A DNA stretch of 14,811 nucleotides from Anaerolineae bacterium (lineage in GTDB: Bacteria; Chloroflexota; Anaerolineae; JAAYZQ01), in the NCBI GenBank assembly GCA_016926595.1, contig JAFGOG010000309.1:1-14811 (forward strand), read 5' to 3'. A model generated the notes under the pieces. It made no database searches, was not told the origin of the DNA, and was given only the letters and a program-made list of their open reading frames with translations. The position numbers were made by a program, and so were the translations under genes. This document shows, piece after piece, positions 1 to 7,427 of the stretch. The number at the start of each line of letters is the position of its first letter. The stretch's first letter is position 1.

Positions 1-34
1 CATTGATAATTAAGATTGAAAAACGAGGACAAAC

Positions 35-1129
35 ATGGACCAAGACCCCCGTCAGGTGGCTGACTATCCGGCTTTGCAAGAGTTCGCCGACGACATCTAT
101 ACCTGCAACCGCACCCGGTGCGGCTTTTGCCGCGAAGAGTGCCCCATCTACCGGGTCAAGCGCCTGGAGACCTACTCTAGCCGTGGCCGGATGCTGGTGG
201 CGCGCGGCTTGATGGAAGGTATCCTCGAGCCGTCGGCCGAGATCCAGGAGATGATGGACGAATGCCTGATGTGCGGCTACTGCCAGGCGCGCTGTGCTCT
301 GGACAACATGGAGATCTTCCGTAGCGTTCGCCAGGAGATGCGTGCGGCGGGCTTTAGCTCGGCCAAGCATGAAAAGACCGCGGCCAAGATCCTGAAAGAG
401 GGGACCCTGTTCGACCGGCCCACCCCCTTCCACCGGGCAGGGACGGTGCCCCTATACTTGGGCTGCGCCTACCAGAGCCAGCCGCAAGAGGTCAAGACGA
501 TCGTGTCGGTATTGGACAAGGTCGGCCTCGACCCGCTCGTGTCCGACGAGGTGTGCTGCAGCTACATCGTCGGCGCGATCGGTTTTGCGGGCGAATATGA
601 GCAGGCCCAGGCCCGCTTTCGCCAGGTGTACGAGCCATACCTGGACAGCCAGATCCTGGCTGTGTGCCCCACCTGCACCGCCACCCTGCGCGATGAATAC
701 GGCCTCAACGTCAAGCACGCCCTGGTGGCTGTGGCCGAAAAGCTGGGAGAGATGCAGCTCAAGCCGCTGAATTTGAGGGTCACCTACCACGATCCGTGCC
801 ACCTGGGACGGATGCTGGGTGTGTACGAGGAACCGCGCCAGATCTTGAAGGCGTTGGGCGTCGAGCTGGTAGAGATGGAACACAACCGCACCTTTTCCAC
901 CTGCTGCGGCGGCGGGGGCGGCGTGCTGGATGTGGACCGTAACATGGCGGTCGAGGTGTCCAAGAACCGGATCCGTGACGCCGTGGATGTCGGCGTCCAG
1001 GCGATAGTGACCGCCTGCCCCACCTGCCGGCCCACCCTGCTGCGCGGCGCCGGTCGGCTGGCCAACGAGCTGGGCTATTTTGTCGACGTGCTCGACCTGT
1101 GGGAGATGCTCGACCAGGCGCTGGACTGA
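35..1129 (+). CDS. (Fe-S)-binding protein, HdrD/GlcF-like, with two CCG domains
   Basis: The 364-residue product has the architecture of heterodisulfide reductase subunit D and the iron-sulfur subunit of glycolate/lactate oxidases. Two N-terminal ferredoxin-type clusters are visible: C24, C29, C32, C36-P, then C77, C80, C83, C87. The first has an unusual four-residue first gap. Two CCG (cysteine-rich) domains follow: C174-C175 with C211-P-T-C214, then C255 with C290-C291 in a glycine-rich stretch and C328-P-T-C331. In the family these domains hold redox-active iron-sulfur centres and pass electrons between a flavoprotein dehydrogenase and a membrane or thiol acceptor. The ATG start follows a GAGG at 25-28. 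The partner FAD oxidase is not in the window and may lie upstream. The gene ends just before a bidirectional terminator. The family is confident; substrate and partner are unknown. Confidence 0.88.
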   Translation: MDQDPRQVADYPALQEFADDIYTCNRTRCGFCREECPIYRVKRLETYSSRGRMLVARGLMEGILEPSAEIQEMMDECLMCGYCQARCALDNMEIFRSVRQEMRAAGFSSAKHEKTAAKILKEGTLFDRPTPFHRAGTVPLYLGCAYQSQPQEVKTIVSVLDKVGLDPLVSDEVCCSYIVGAIGFAGEYEQAQARFRQVYEPYLDSQILAVCPTCTATLRDEYGLNVKHALVAVAEKLGEMQLKPLNLRVTYHDPCHLGRMLGVYEEPRQILKALGVELVEMEHNRTFSTCCGGGGGVLDVDRNMAVEVSKNRIRDAVDVGVQAIVTACPTCRPTLLRGAGRLANELGYFVDVLDLWEMLDQALD

Positions 1130-1146
1130 CGCATGTACCAAAAAAA

Positions 1147-1171
1147 GGGAGCGGGTGAAGAGCCCGCTCCC
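1147..1171. terminator. Bidirectional intrinsic terminator between convergent genes
   Basis: A perfect 9-bp stem (GGGAGCGGG at 1147-1155 paired with CCCGCTCCC at 1163-1171) encloses a 7-nt loop. Six A residues at 1141-1146 give a U-tract for minus-strand transcripts, and the T-rich stretch at 1172-1179 serves the plus strand. It sits 17 bp after the iron-sulfur gene and 19 bp after the Ntn-hydrolase gene, so it can end both converging transcripts. Confidence 0.85.
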
Positions 1172-1190
1172 TTCTATTTCGTGCCAGCTA

Positions 1191-2021
1191 TCACTTGCCC
1201 AGCCGGGCTGCACGCCAGTCCTTCCGAGAGACCCAGTGGAACCCCTGCGGAGTAATGACGGCGACGTCGATCGCGCCGCCACAGCCTGCTGCCCCGATCA
1301 CAAACCTGTGCCGCCCGATCGTCGTCTCGATGAGATAGACCGCCAGGTCCACCGCGTCCTGGAGGGGCATGCCTTCAAACGCAAGGCGGTATTCGAACTG
1401 GGCCAGTAAGCGCCAGACTTCGTCCGTCGGCATTCGCAGGCGCTCGGCCAGGATGTTGGCCAGGCGTGGATCGGCCCCCTTGACCAGCCGGGTGATGGCG
1501 TCGTTCATCCCAAACCAATCCGCGCCAAACTCCGGTTCCCCGTTGGCTTTGTTGGGGTGGCGGACCTGAAGCTCTGGTATCATGGGGAACTCGAACAGGT
1601 ACTGCTCGGGGAAATAGGCCCCGTCGGAATAGCCGCAGGTCAGGATGCCCAGGCTGGGCATCCGGCTGGCCGCCTGGGGAGATATGGGGCCGAATTGGGC
1701 CTCGTACCGCTGGCGCAAAAAGACCTTCAGATTCTCGGCGATATCGCGCACCTGGAACCCCTTGGCCGCCGGGTCCTTGGCGCTGGGCAGGCCGAACTCA
1801 TACTCGCTGATCAGGCTCTCGATGGTGCGCGAGCCGATCGTGCTAATTCCCCATGTCAGCGTGCCGATCGGATAGTCCTTGATATCGGCCAGTTTCCGTC
1901 CGTGATCGTAGGTTTTGAGAATGCTGGCAGGCTGGCCGGGCGGCCCGCCATGGATCGCCACGGTGCTGTCGGCGGCCAGCACCAGGCCGTCGTTCACCTT
2001 GACTGCGACAACGATCGTCAT
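1191..2021 (-). CDS. Proteasome beta-like Ntn hydrolase (putative threonine peptidase)
   Basis: The 276-residue product starts Met-Thr-Ile-Val-Val. Its first 20 residues match the proteasome beta/HslV pattern, with D-G-L-V-L-A-A-D at 11-18. After Met removal Thr2 becomes Thr1, and D18 falls exactly at the family's Asp17. A K-L pair at 43-44 is the likely equivalent of catalytic Lys33 after an insertion of about nine residues. The C-terminal I-D-V-A-V-I-T followed by P-Q-G-F (251-261) matches the last strands of the fold. By eye, the conserved Asp166 and Ser169 positions read Ala and Cys, so peptidase activity is uncertain. It is longer than typical beta subunits, and no alpha subunit or unfoldase gene is nearby. 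The ATG has a strong AGGAGG at 2036-2031. It lies 51 bp after the activase gene on the same strand and could be the last gene of that operon. Confidence 0.7.
   Translation of the reverse strand: MTIVVAVKVNDGLVLAADSTVAIHGGPPGQPASILKTYDHGRKLADIKDYPIGTLTWGISTIGSRTIESLISEYEFGLPSAKDPAAKGFQVRDIAENLKVFLRQRYEAQFGPISPQAASRMPSLGILTCGYSDGAYFPEQYLFEFPMIPELQVRHPNKANGEPEFGADWFGMNDAITRLVKGADPRLANILAERLRMPTDEVWRLLAQFEYRLAFEGMPLQDAVDLAVYLIETTIGRHRFVIGAAGCGGAIDVAVITPQGFHWVSRKDWRAARLGK
1643..1663. repeat. Perfect 21-bp palindrome inside the Ntn-hydrolase gene
   Basis: GGATGCCCAG (1643-1652) and CTGGGCATCC (1654-1663) are exact inverted copies around one central G. The repeat lies in coding sequence for the peptide around R-M-P-S-L-G-I-L (residues 120-127). 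It may be a chance result of codon choice; no loop or T-tract suggests termination. Confidence 0.55.
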
Positions 2022-2072
2022 CGAATAGGTCCTCCTTGATTGCTTTTATGAGTTTTCATCCCGCCGGAAAGC

Positions 2073-3737
2073 TTAACTACCCGGCAGATCCATCGCCTCG
2101 ATGAAACGCCTGTTGAAGGCAGGGTCCATGTCCAGGTCCACCTGCTCCGCCTGGGCGGCGATCCGCTCGCCGCGGGCGAACTCCTCGTCGTTCAGAAACA
2201 GCGCCGCGCCTAGGCCTGCCCCGTTGGCCGATGGCTCTACGACGTCTGGGTCCAGCGCCGGGACCATGCCCAGCCCCAACACCGCCTCGACGTTCAGTTG
2301 GCTGCCGAACGAGCCGGTCAGGATCAGGCGGCGCAGGTCGCCAGGCTGCAAGTCCAGGCGATCCAGCAGGATCTCGACCGCGGTGCGGATCGCCCCTTTG
2401 GCCTTTTGCAGCTCGCGGATGTCGTGCTGGGTCAGGTACAGCGGGACGCGCGGCGCCTCCTCGACCGATTCAACCCCCCGCAGATCCACCCCCTGACGGA
2501 GATCCCCTTCAGGGGAGTCGGTGATCAACAGCCGCCGCACGCCGCGCTGGTCCTGGCTGAGGCGGTGACCAAAGACGGGGTGCTCCTTGGCAAACCGGCC
2601 GGTGCGGTCCACGACGCCTGTGCGCCGCAGTTCGCGGATCAGGTCGAGCAGCCCTGCTCCGGTTAGTCCCACCGGCGGCTGATCGCCGATGGTGGTCAGG
2701 CTAAAGCTGCCGTCATCGGCATCGGCCTTGACCCCGACGATGGCCCCATCTACCGCCCGCGTGCCGCACGAGATGTTCACACCCTCAAAAGCCGGCCCCG
2801 CGGCGGTGGATGCCACCATGATCCGCCGGCCGTCGGTGACCATCACCTCGCCGTTGGTGCCCAGGTCGATGGCGGCCATCGGGCCCGGCGCCCGATCGAA
2901 TCCATAGTAGGCCAAGCAGGCCAGCGCGTCCGAGCCAACAAACCCGCCGATCAGCGGCGGCAGGGCGACCCGGGCCTGGCGGGGGAAGGTGTCGTCGAAC
3001 CGGGCGCCGGCGTTGTGTATGGCGGCAAGGCTGTACGGCTGGAAGGGCAGCTCGGCCAGGGTGTCCACCGGGTAGCGCAGCAGCAGGTGGTGCATGACGC
3101 AGTTGCCGACGATTGTCACCTTTTGGATCCGCTCCCGAATCCGGGGCGACAGCTTGAGAGCGTCGACGGCCTGCACGATCGATGACTGGGCCAGCATCGA
3201 CAGCCTGCTCGCTGCCTCATCCCCCTGCTGCGCCGCTGCCATGCGTGAAATGACGTCGGCTCCAAAGGCGGTCTGTTGGTTTAGCGCCGCTGCGCCCAGG
3301 CAAACCCGGCCCTGGTCCAATGTCGTTAAAAAGGCGGCCACGGTGGTGCTCCCCAGGTCGACGGCCAGCCCCAGTGGCGCGCCCGGCCGCCGATAGTCGT
3401 CGCAGGCGCGAAAGATCTTGTTCGAAAAGACGACGATGGGGGCCAGCGTTACCGTGATGTCGCCCTGTACTCGGGCGCGGCAGGCCAGGCGGTAGCCGGC
3501 GGCCCTTTCAGCCTTGGTCAAGCCTTCCAGTTCTTTCTCGTCGAGAGACCCTAAGGGTTTTCCCAAACCCTTAGGGTCTTCTTGAACAATGACCTTGCAC
3601 TTGTGGCACGTCCCGCGCCCGGCGCACGGCTGCTCCAGCGGCAGCCCCGTGGCGATGATCGCCGCTCCGAGCGTCGAGCCTTTCTCCACGACCACCGACC
3701 GTACGTCGGTGCCATAGCCTACTGTGACCTTTATCAA
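2073..3737 (-). CDS. RACo-type corrinoid activation protein: [2Fe-2S] ferredoxin plus ASKHA ATPase
   Basis: Proteins of this family use ATP to reduce an inactive Co(II) corrinoid to Co(I) in methyltransferase systems. The N-terminal domain has the plant-type [2Fe-2S] set C38, C44, C47 and C86. The ASKHA/DUF4445-type ATPase part shows D-L-G-S-T-T at 127-132, a G-N-x-x-M-H motif near 211-216, D-L-G-T-N-G-E at 291-297 and L-T-G-S-F-G at 473-478. A TTG start at 3737 is preferred, giving 554 residues. It overlaps the upstream stop as TTGA, and the ferredoxin domain begins at once (L-I-K-V-T-V). The open frame runs on to 3938, but that part only shadows the upstream gene. Two palindromic DNA elements add residues at about 53-64 and 408-420 relative to the family as I know it. 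No corrinoid protein or methyltransferase gene is in the window. Confidence 0.85.
   Translation of the reverse strand: MIKVTVGYGTDVRSVVVEKGSTLGAAIIATGLPLEQPCAGRGTCHKCKVIVQEDPKGLGKPLGSLDEKELEGLTKAERAAGYRLACRARVQGDITVTLAPIVVFSNKIFRACDDYRRPGAPLGLAVDLGSTTVAAFLTTLDQGRVCLGAAALNQQTAFGADVISRMAAAQQGDEAASRLSMLAQSSIVQAVDALKLSPRIRERIQKVTIVGNCVMHHLLLRYPVDTLAELPFQPYSLAAIHNAGARFDDTFPRQARVALPPLIGGFVGSDALACLAYYGFDRAPGPMAAIDLGTNGEVMVTDGRRIMVASTAAGPAFEGVNISCGTRAVDGAIVGVKADADDGSFSLTTIGDQPPVGLTGAGLLDLIRELRRTGVVDRTGRFAKEHPVFGHRLSQDQRGVRRLLITDSPEGDLRQGVDLRGVESVEEAPRVPLYLTQHDIRELQKAKGAIRTAVEILLDRLDLQPGDLRRLILTGSFGSQLNVEAVLGLGMVPALDPDVVEPSANGAGLGAALFLNDEEFARGERIAAQAEQVDLDMDPAFNRRFIEAMDLPGS
2479..2515 (-). repeat. Short palindromic repeat in coding sequence (copy B)
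   Basis: This 37-bp stretch holds two AGATC units 20 bp apart, followed by a CCCCT-TC-AGGGG hairpin (2504-2515). About 25 of 37 positions match the element at 8431-8467 without gaps, by hand alignment. On the minus strand it encodes S-P-E-G-D-L-R-Q-G-V-D-L-R inside the activase, just before the conserved L-T-Q-x-D-I-R-E-L stretch. Family members I recall have a much shorter link there, so it looks like an in-frame insertion. Confidence 0.5.
3546..3579. repeat. Perfect 15-bp inverted repeat inserted in the ferredoxin domain
   Basis: AGACCCTAAGGGTTT (3546-3560) and its exact reverse complement (3565-3579) flank a 4-nt loop. Each arm is itself nearly self-complementary (ACCCTAAGGGT). On the minus strand it encodes the segment E-D-P-K-G-L-G-K-P-L-G-S between C47 and C86 of the activase, a surface-loop position. 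Its structure resembles dispersed palindromic elements rather than ordinary coding sequence. Confidence 0.65.
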
Positions 3738-4501
3738 GTGACCGCCGATTCGAAGGAGCACGGCCCGATGGCGCACTTGCCGCATACGTCGGCCGGGCTC
3801 ACCATCCCATACTTTTGCGCCACGGTCTTTTGGTGGTGGCGGCAGAGTTGCTTGTCCAGCGGCCGGTCGGGAGCGAGCGCGCCGGCCGGGCAGTGCTGCA
3901 CGCACTCCACGCAACTGCCATCGCGGAAATAGAGGCATCGTTGCTTGGGCTCCACGGTCGGGATCGGCAGGTCGGCGTCCAGCACCAGGCTGCCGAAACG
4001 GCCGGCGCAGCCGGCATCGGTGATGACCATCTGGTGCAGGCCAAAGCTGCCCAGCCCGGCGATGACCGCTACGCTCTTGTGCGCCCAGCGGCAGACCAGG
4101 CTGACCGGGTCAAAATTGTGGGTGGCAGGCTGAGCGGCAGCGCCGACGCCCTGCCCGGCCAGCAATTCGATCAGCCGGGTGTTGATCCGCCCGATCAGGG
4201 CGTTGGTCTCAACATAGGCCGTGACCCATTCCGGCGCAACCTGCTCCCTATGTTGGGCGTTGGCCTCGACCACCCACTGGGCAAAGGGCAGGAAGAAAGC
4301 GACGACCGACCGGGCGCCGGGAAGCAGATCTTGGGGGAGCATGTGGCTCGGCTCGACGATGCGGCGCAGATCGAGAAAGTGTGGATCGTCGGCGGCGGCA
4401 AAACCGACCAACGGCTCCCGATAACCGGTGACGGTGCCTGCTTGGGCCACCTGGTCCTGAATAGCGACGATGATAGCCTGGGCCAATTCCCCAGAATTCA
4501 T
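3734..4501 (-). CDS. QueG-like 4Fe-4S iron-sulfur protein
   Basis: The 255-residue product resembles epoxyqueuosine-reductase-related iron-sulfur proteins. A core at 141-178 ([14 protein letters not shown], then G-S-L-V-L-D-A-D-L) matches the QueG corrinoid-domain region. C189, C197, C200 and C204-P can hold one [4Fe-4S] cluster, and C220, C240, C243 and C248 (C-G-K-C-x4-C-S-F) a second. The spacing of the first set differs from canonical QueG, so true queuosine synthesis is unlikely. The ATG at 4501 is chosen because it lies 7 bp after the upstream stop; the longer frame to 4666 only overlaps that gene. It overlaps the activase start by 4 bp (TTGA), implying translational coupling. It may feed electrons to the activase or its corrinoid target; that role is inferred. 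Confidence 0.75.
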   Translation of the reverse strand: MNSGELAQAIIVAIQDQVAQAGTVTGYREPLVGFAAADDPHFLDLRRIVEPSHMLPQDLLPGARSVVAFFLPFAQWVVEANAQHREQVAPEWVTAYVETNALIGRINTRLIELLAGQGVGAAAQPATHNFDPVSLVCRWAHKSVAVIAGLGSFGLHQMVITDAGCAGRFGSLVLDADLPIPTVEPKQRCLYFRDGSCVECVQHCPAGALAPDRPLDKQLCRHHQKTVAQKYGMVSPADVCGKCAIGPCSFESAVT

Positions 4502-4508
4502 GGCCACC

Positions 4509-5501
4509 TTACAGGTCGACCTCGGCGCCCAGGCCCAGCTTGGCTGCCCGGCGCAGGATGAGGCCGGCCACGGCGACGTCCTGCACCGCCACGCCAACCG
4601 ACTTGAAGAAGGTAATCTCGCCATCCGACTCTCGGCCTGGGATCTGGCCGGCGGCGACCTCGCCAATCTCGCCGTGGATCTGCTCCAGGCTGATGGTGCC
4701 GTCGTTCAGGGGGATGAGCAGGTCTCCCGCTTCGGCCAGGCTGGCCGACCGTGAATCAACGACCACTTTGGCCCGCGCCACAGTGGTAGCCGGTACCTCC
4801 TGCATCTGGGGCGTGTAGGAACCGATGCCGTTGATGTGGACGCCGGGTTTCAGGTCGGCGTCGTCGAATACTGGCGTCTGCGAAGTCGTGGCCGTGCAGA
4901 TCACGTCTGCTTGACTCACCGCCTGGGCTGCCGATTTGGCTACCCTCAGGCCGCGGGGGATGGGCCGGCTGCGCATCCTCATCTCGGCGACATAGGCTGC
5001 CGCCGCGCCGGGGACCGGGTCAAACACCCACACCGTCTCGATGTGCCGCACGGTGCACACTGCCTCCAGTTGGGTGCGGGCCTGGGCGCCAGCGCCGAAA
5101 ATAGCCGCCACGCGGGCGTCGGACCGGGCCAGTAGATCGGTCGCCACACCCGATGCGGCGCCGGTGCGCAGCGCTGTCAGATAGGTACCGTCCATTATCG
5201 CCGTCGGGCGACCTGTCTCGGCGTCGACGACTACCACCACGGCGTGGATGGTGGGCAGGCCCCGCTCTGGGTTGCCGGGAAAGACCGACACGATCTTGGC
5301 TCCCAGCGCACCGCTGGCCGCTAGGTAGGCCGGCATGAACAGCGTCACGCCCTGCCGCTTGTCAACCGGTAGCGGCGTCCGCAGCGGCACGACCGCCTGG
5401 CCCGCCGAAAGCTGGATGTAGGCCTCGCGGACGGTCTGGATCGCTTCGGCCATGGTCACTGCTTGCCGGACATCCGCCTCAGATAGGATCCGTAGCTTCA
5501 T
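4509..5501 (-). CDS. Ornithine cyclodeaminase / mu-crystallin family oxidoreductase
   Basis: The 330-residue product has the family's full length and fold. R41 and K69 lie in the substrate region, and R112-T-G-A is conserved. The Rossmann loop G-A-G-A-Q-A at 136-141 is followed by an acidic Asp at 161. The substrate/cofactor stretch N-G-I-G-S-Y-T-P is at 224-231, V-D-S-R at 248-251, and F-K-S-V-G at 299-303. Members use NAD(P) either to deaminate ornithine to proline or to interconvert imines and cyclic or N-alkyl amino acids (ketimine reductase, alanine dehydrogenase). The ATG at 5501 is one base after the stop of the oxidase gene, and the SD-like GAGGGTGG lies inside that gene. The pairing with an imine-producing flavin oxidase favours imine reduction, but substrate cannot be read from sequence. 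Confidence 0.85.
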   Translation of the reverse strand: MKLRILSEADVRQAVTMAEAIQTVREAYIQLSAGQAVVPLRTPLPVDKRQGVTLFMPAYLAASGALGAKIVSVFPGNPERGLPTIHAVVVVVDAETGRPTAIMDGTYLTALRTGAASGVATDLLARSDARVAAIFGAGAQARTQLEAVCTVRHIETVWVFDPVPGAAAAYVAEMRMRSRPIPRGLRVAKSAAQAVSQADVICTATTSQTPVFDDADLKPGVHINGIGSYTPQMQEVPATTVARAKVVVDSRSASLAEAGDLLIPLNDGTISLEQIHGEIGEVAAGQIPGRESDGEITFFKSVGVAVQDVAVAGLILRRAAKLGLGAEVDL

Positions 5502-5502
5502 C

Positions 5503-6657
5503 TCATACCACCCTCGTTTCACCCTTTCCCTGGACATGGTCAAATCGATCGTGGGCAAAGGGGCTCAGGTCAAAGTCGGTCCGGCCATCCAGGATCAGCT
5601 CGGCCAGCACCCGCCCCACCGCTGGCCCTTGCTGAAAGCCGTGGCCCGAAAAGCCGATGGCGCAGTAAAACCCCTCCACACCCGGTAGCAGGCCGATGAT
5701 CGGGTTGTCGTCGGGGGTGATGTCGTACAGCCCGCCCCAGCCGCGAAGGATCTCGGCCTCCTCCAGGATCGGCGCCCGGCGCACCGCCGCTTCGATCACC
5801 CGCTCCAGGAAATGGTAATCGACGTTGGTGCTAAAGCTGGGCGGCTCTTCTTGGTCGCTCATGCCCATCAGGATGCTCGGCCCCTCTCCCCGAAAATAAA
5901 AGGCCGGCTCGATGTCGAGGATCATGGGCACCGGCTTGGGGATGGCTTTGAACGCCTTGGTGATGAACACCTGGCGGCGGTATGGTGCCACCGGCAAGTC
6001 GAAACCGGCCATTTTGGCCACCTGGGCGCCCCACGCCCCGGCCACGTTGACCACCATCGGCGCCGAGATCGATCCTCGTGTCGTTTCCACCCCCTGCACC
6101 CGCCCGCCCTCGGCCAATATGCCGGTTACGCCAGTCTGCTCCTCGATGCGCACGCCCATCCGCCGGGCGGCGGTGGCAAAGGCCATGGCTGCCGTGTATG
6201 GGTCAGCATAGCCATCCTTTGGCCCAAAGGTGCCGCCCCGCAGGTCGTCCACGACGAGGTAGGGCCAGCGATATCTGATCTCGTCGGGCGTCAGTACTTC
6301 GACCGGGACGTTGTGGGCCCGTTGGACCTCGACGTTGTCCAGGAACTCTTGCCAGGTCGTCTCACTTTGCGCCAGAAAGAGGTAGCCCACCTGGCGAAAG
6401 TCGATGTCCACGCCGAACTCATCTTCAAAGCGCTCGAGCAGTCGGATCGCCTCCTGCGATAGGCGGATGTTCGCTGGGTGAGAGAACTGCTGTCGGATGC
6501 CGCCTGCGCTCAAGCCGGTGGATGCCTGGGCCAAGAAATCCCGTTCAAGAATGACGACGTCGGTGCAGCCGCGTCGAGCCAGGTGATAGGCGGTACTGGC
6601 GCCCATGATCCCGCCGCCTACGATAGCCACCGCCGCACTGTTTTTCCACTCCGCCAT
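5503..6657 (-). CDS. FAD-dependent oxidoreductase, DAO / sarcosine oxidase beta-like
   Basis: The 384-residue protein begins with a dinucleotide-binding motif, V-A-I-V-G-G-G-I-M-G-A-S (10-21), and E38 at the end of the second strand to bind the FAD ribose. S-A-G-G-I-R-Q-Q-F (50-58) is typical of the sarcosine/dimethylglycine oxidase beta group. The C-terminal G-L-Y-D-I-T-P-D-D-N-P and G-F-S-G-H-G-F-Q-Q-G-P motifs complete the FAD site. These enzymes oxidise secondary or tertiary amino acids to an imine, reducing FAD. The start has GAGGAG nine bases upstream. It is the first gene of the tight minus-strand operon; 95 bp separate it from the HD gene and I see no convincing promoter there. No alpha, gamma or delta sarcosine oxidase subunits are present, so it may act alone. 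Confidence 0.88.
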   Translation of the reverse strand: MAEWKNSAAVAIVGGGIMGASTAYHLARRGCTDVVILERDFLAQASTGLSAGGIRQQFSHPANIRLSQEAIRLLERFEDEFGVDIDFRQVGYLFLAQSETTWQEFLDNVEVQRAHNVPVEVLTPDEIRYRWPYLVVDDLRGGTFGPKDGYADPYTAAMAFATAARRMGVRIEEQTGVTGILAEGGRVQGVETTRGSISAPMVVNVAGAWGAQVAKMAGFDLPVAPYRRQVFITKAFKAIPKPVPMILDIEPAFYFRGEGPSILMGMSDQEEPPSFSTNVDYHFLERVIEAAVRRAPILEEAEILRGWGGLYDITPDDNPIIGLLPGVEGFYCAIGFSGHGFQQGPAVGRVLAELILDGRTDFDLSPFAHDRFDHVQGKGETRVV

Positions 6658-6752
6658 ACTTGTCAGCTCCTCGAAAAATACTGTGTGGCAGACATCCCTG
6701 CCTGCTGGTTTTCGTCCTTGCGGGGCGCCCAGTTCGATATGGTAGCCCGTAG

Positions 6753-7361
6753 TTAAATCAGACCGCGCACTTCCATTTCCAGCCGCTCGAAAAAAGCGAC
6801 CATGAAAGTGTGGCGTTCTTCGGCCAGGCGCCGGCCGCTATCGGTCAGCAGGCGGTCGCGGATCTTGGCCAATTTGATCTTGAATTCATGGATTGGGGTG
6901 TGTTCCTGTTGGGTTGCCTTGCTTTCTTCGTAGCCAGGCGGCACCTCGGCCCATAGCCGCTGGCCATTCAATCCACCGTAGGCGAACGCCCGCGCCACGC
7001 CGACGGCGCCGATCGCGTCCAGTTTATCGGCGTCGTGGACGATTTTGGCCTCCAACGTCTGCGGTGTCGGGCCGCTGCGGAAACGATGGGCTGCGATGGC
7101 GTGTGCTACGGCTTCGACCCTATCTGGGGGATGTCCGGTGAGCAGGCGCCGGGCTATCTCTGCGCCGGCTTGCGCGTGATCTGTAAGGGAATCACTGCGG
7201 GCGATGTCGTGGAGCAGGGTAGCGGTGCGTACGATCTCCACGTCAGCGCCCTCGATCTCGGCCATGCGCTCGGCCAGGGCTAACACGCGGAGGACGTGGC
7301 CCCAGTCGTGTACAGCCTCTGCCCCCTGATAGAGGCGGCGGGCTTCTTCGATTGTGATCAT
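6753..7361 (-). CDS. HD-domain phosphohydrolase, YpgQ/YedJ-like
   Basis: The 202-residue protein shows a complete HD metal site: H18-D19-W-G-H22, H51-D52, H87, H92 and the signature H109-D-A-D-K-L-D-A-I-G (109-118). The tail ending V-A-F-F-E-R-L-E-M-E is typical of the small HD superfamily hydrolases related to B. subtilis YpgQ, which has been described as a metal-dependent nucleoside triphosphate pyrophosphohydrolase. Housekeeping nucleotide clean-up is plausible but not proven here. The ATG has GGGAG six bases upstream. The TPR/zinc-ribbon gene lies 66 bp upstream on the same strand, so the two may share the 8724-8808 promoter. Confidence 0.85.
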   Translation of the reverse strand: MITIEEARRLYQGAEAVHDWGHVLRVLALAERMAEIEGADVEIVRTATLLHDIARSDSLTDHAQAGAEIARRLLTGHPPDRVEAVAHAIAAHRFRSGPTPQTLEAKIVHDADKLDAIGAVGVARAFAYGGLNGQRLWAEVPPGYEESKATQQEHTPIHEFKIKLAKIRDRLLTDSGRRLAEERHTFMVAFFERLEMEVRGLI

Positions 7362-7427
7362 ACACGCTCCCGCCTCGACCGGTTCTCGAATTCTCTGAAG
7401 AGGATCTCCATCCGACGCAGCAACCTC

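Noticed and set aside
452..1282. 276-residue open frame antisense to the HdrD-like gene
   Set aside because: It runs opposite a well-supported Fe-S gene, crosses the terminator and part of the Ntn-hydrolase gene, and has a low-complexity Gly/Ala/Gln composition without motifs.
3738..3938. N-terminal extension of the activase frame to an ATG at 3938
   Set aside because: The extra 67 residues are Arg/Pro-rich, overlap the conserved Fe-S end of the QueG-like gene in another frame and have no family match. The TTG at 3737 overlaps the upstream stop and starts the ferredoxin domain directly.
3815..4561. 248-residue plus-strand open frame opposite the QueG-like gene
   Set aside because: It is a shadow of a GC-rich gene with clear cysteine motifs on the other strand. 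No domain or ribosome binding site was seen.
6687..6702. 5-bp inverted repeat upstream of the flavin oxidase gene
   Set aside because: The arms are short with no T-tract, and no promoter elements with good spacing were found around it, so no regulatory call was made.
7393..7412. Possible third copy of the S-P-x-G-D-L-R-type element between the HD and TPR genes
   Set aside because: About 16 of 20 bases resemble the minus strand of 2479-2515, but the hairpin is weak and the match is short enough to be chance.
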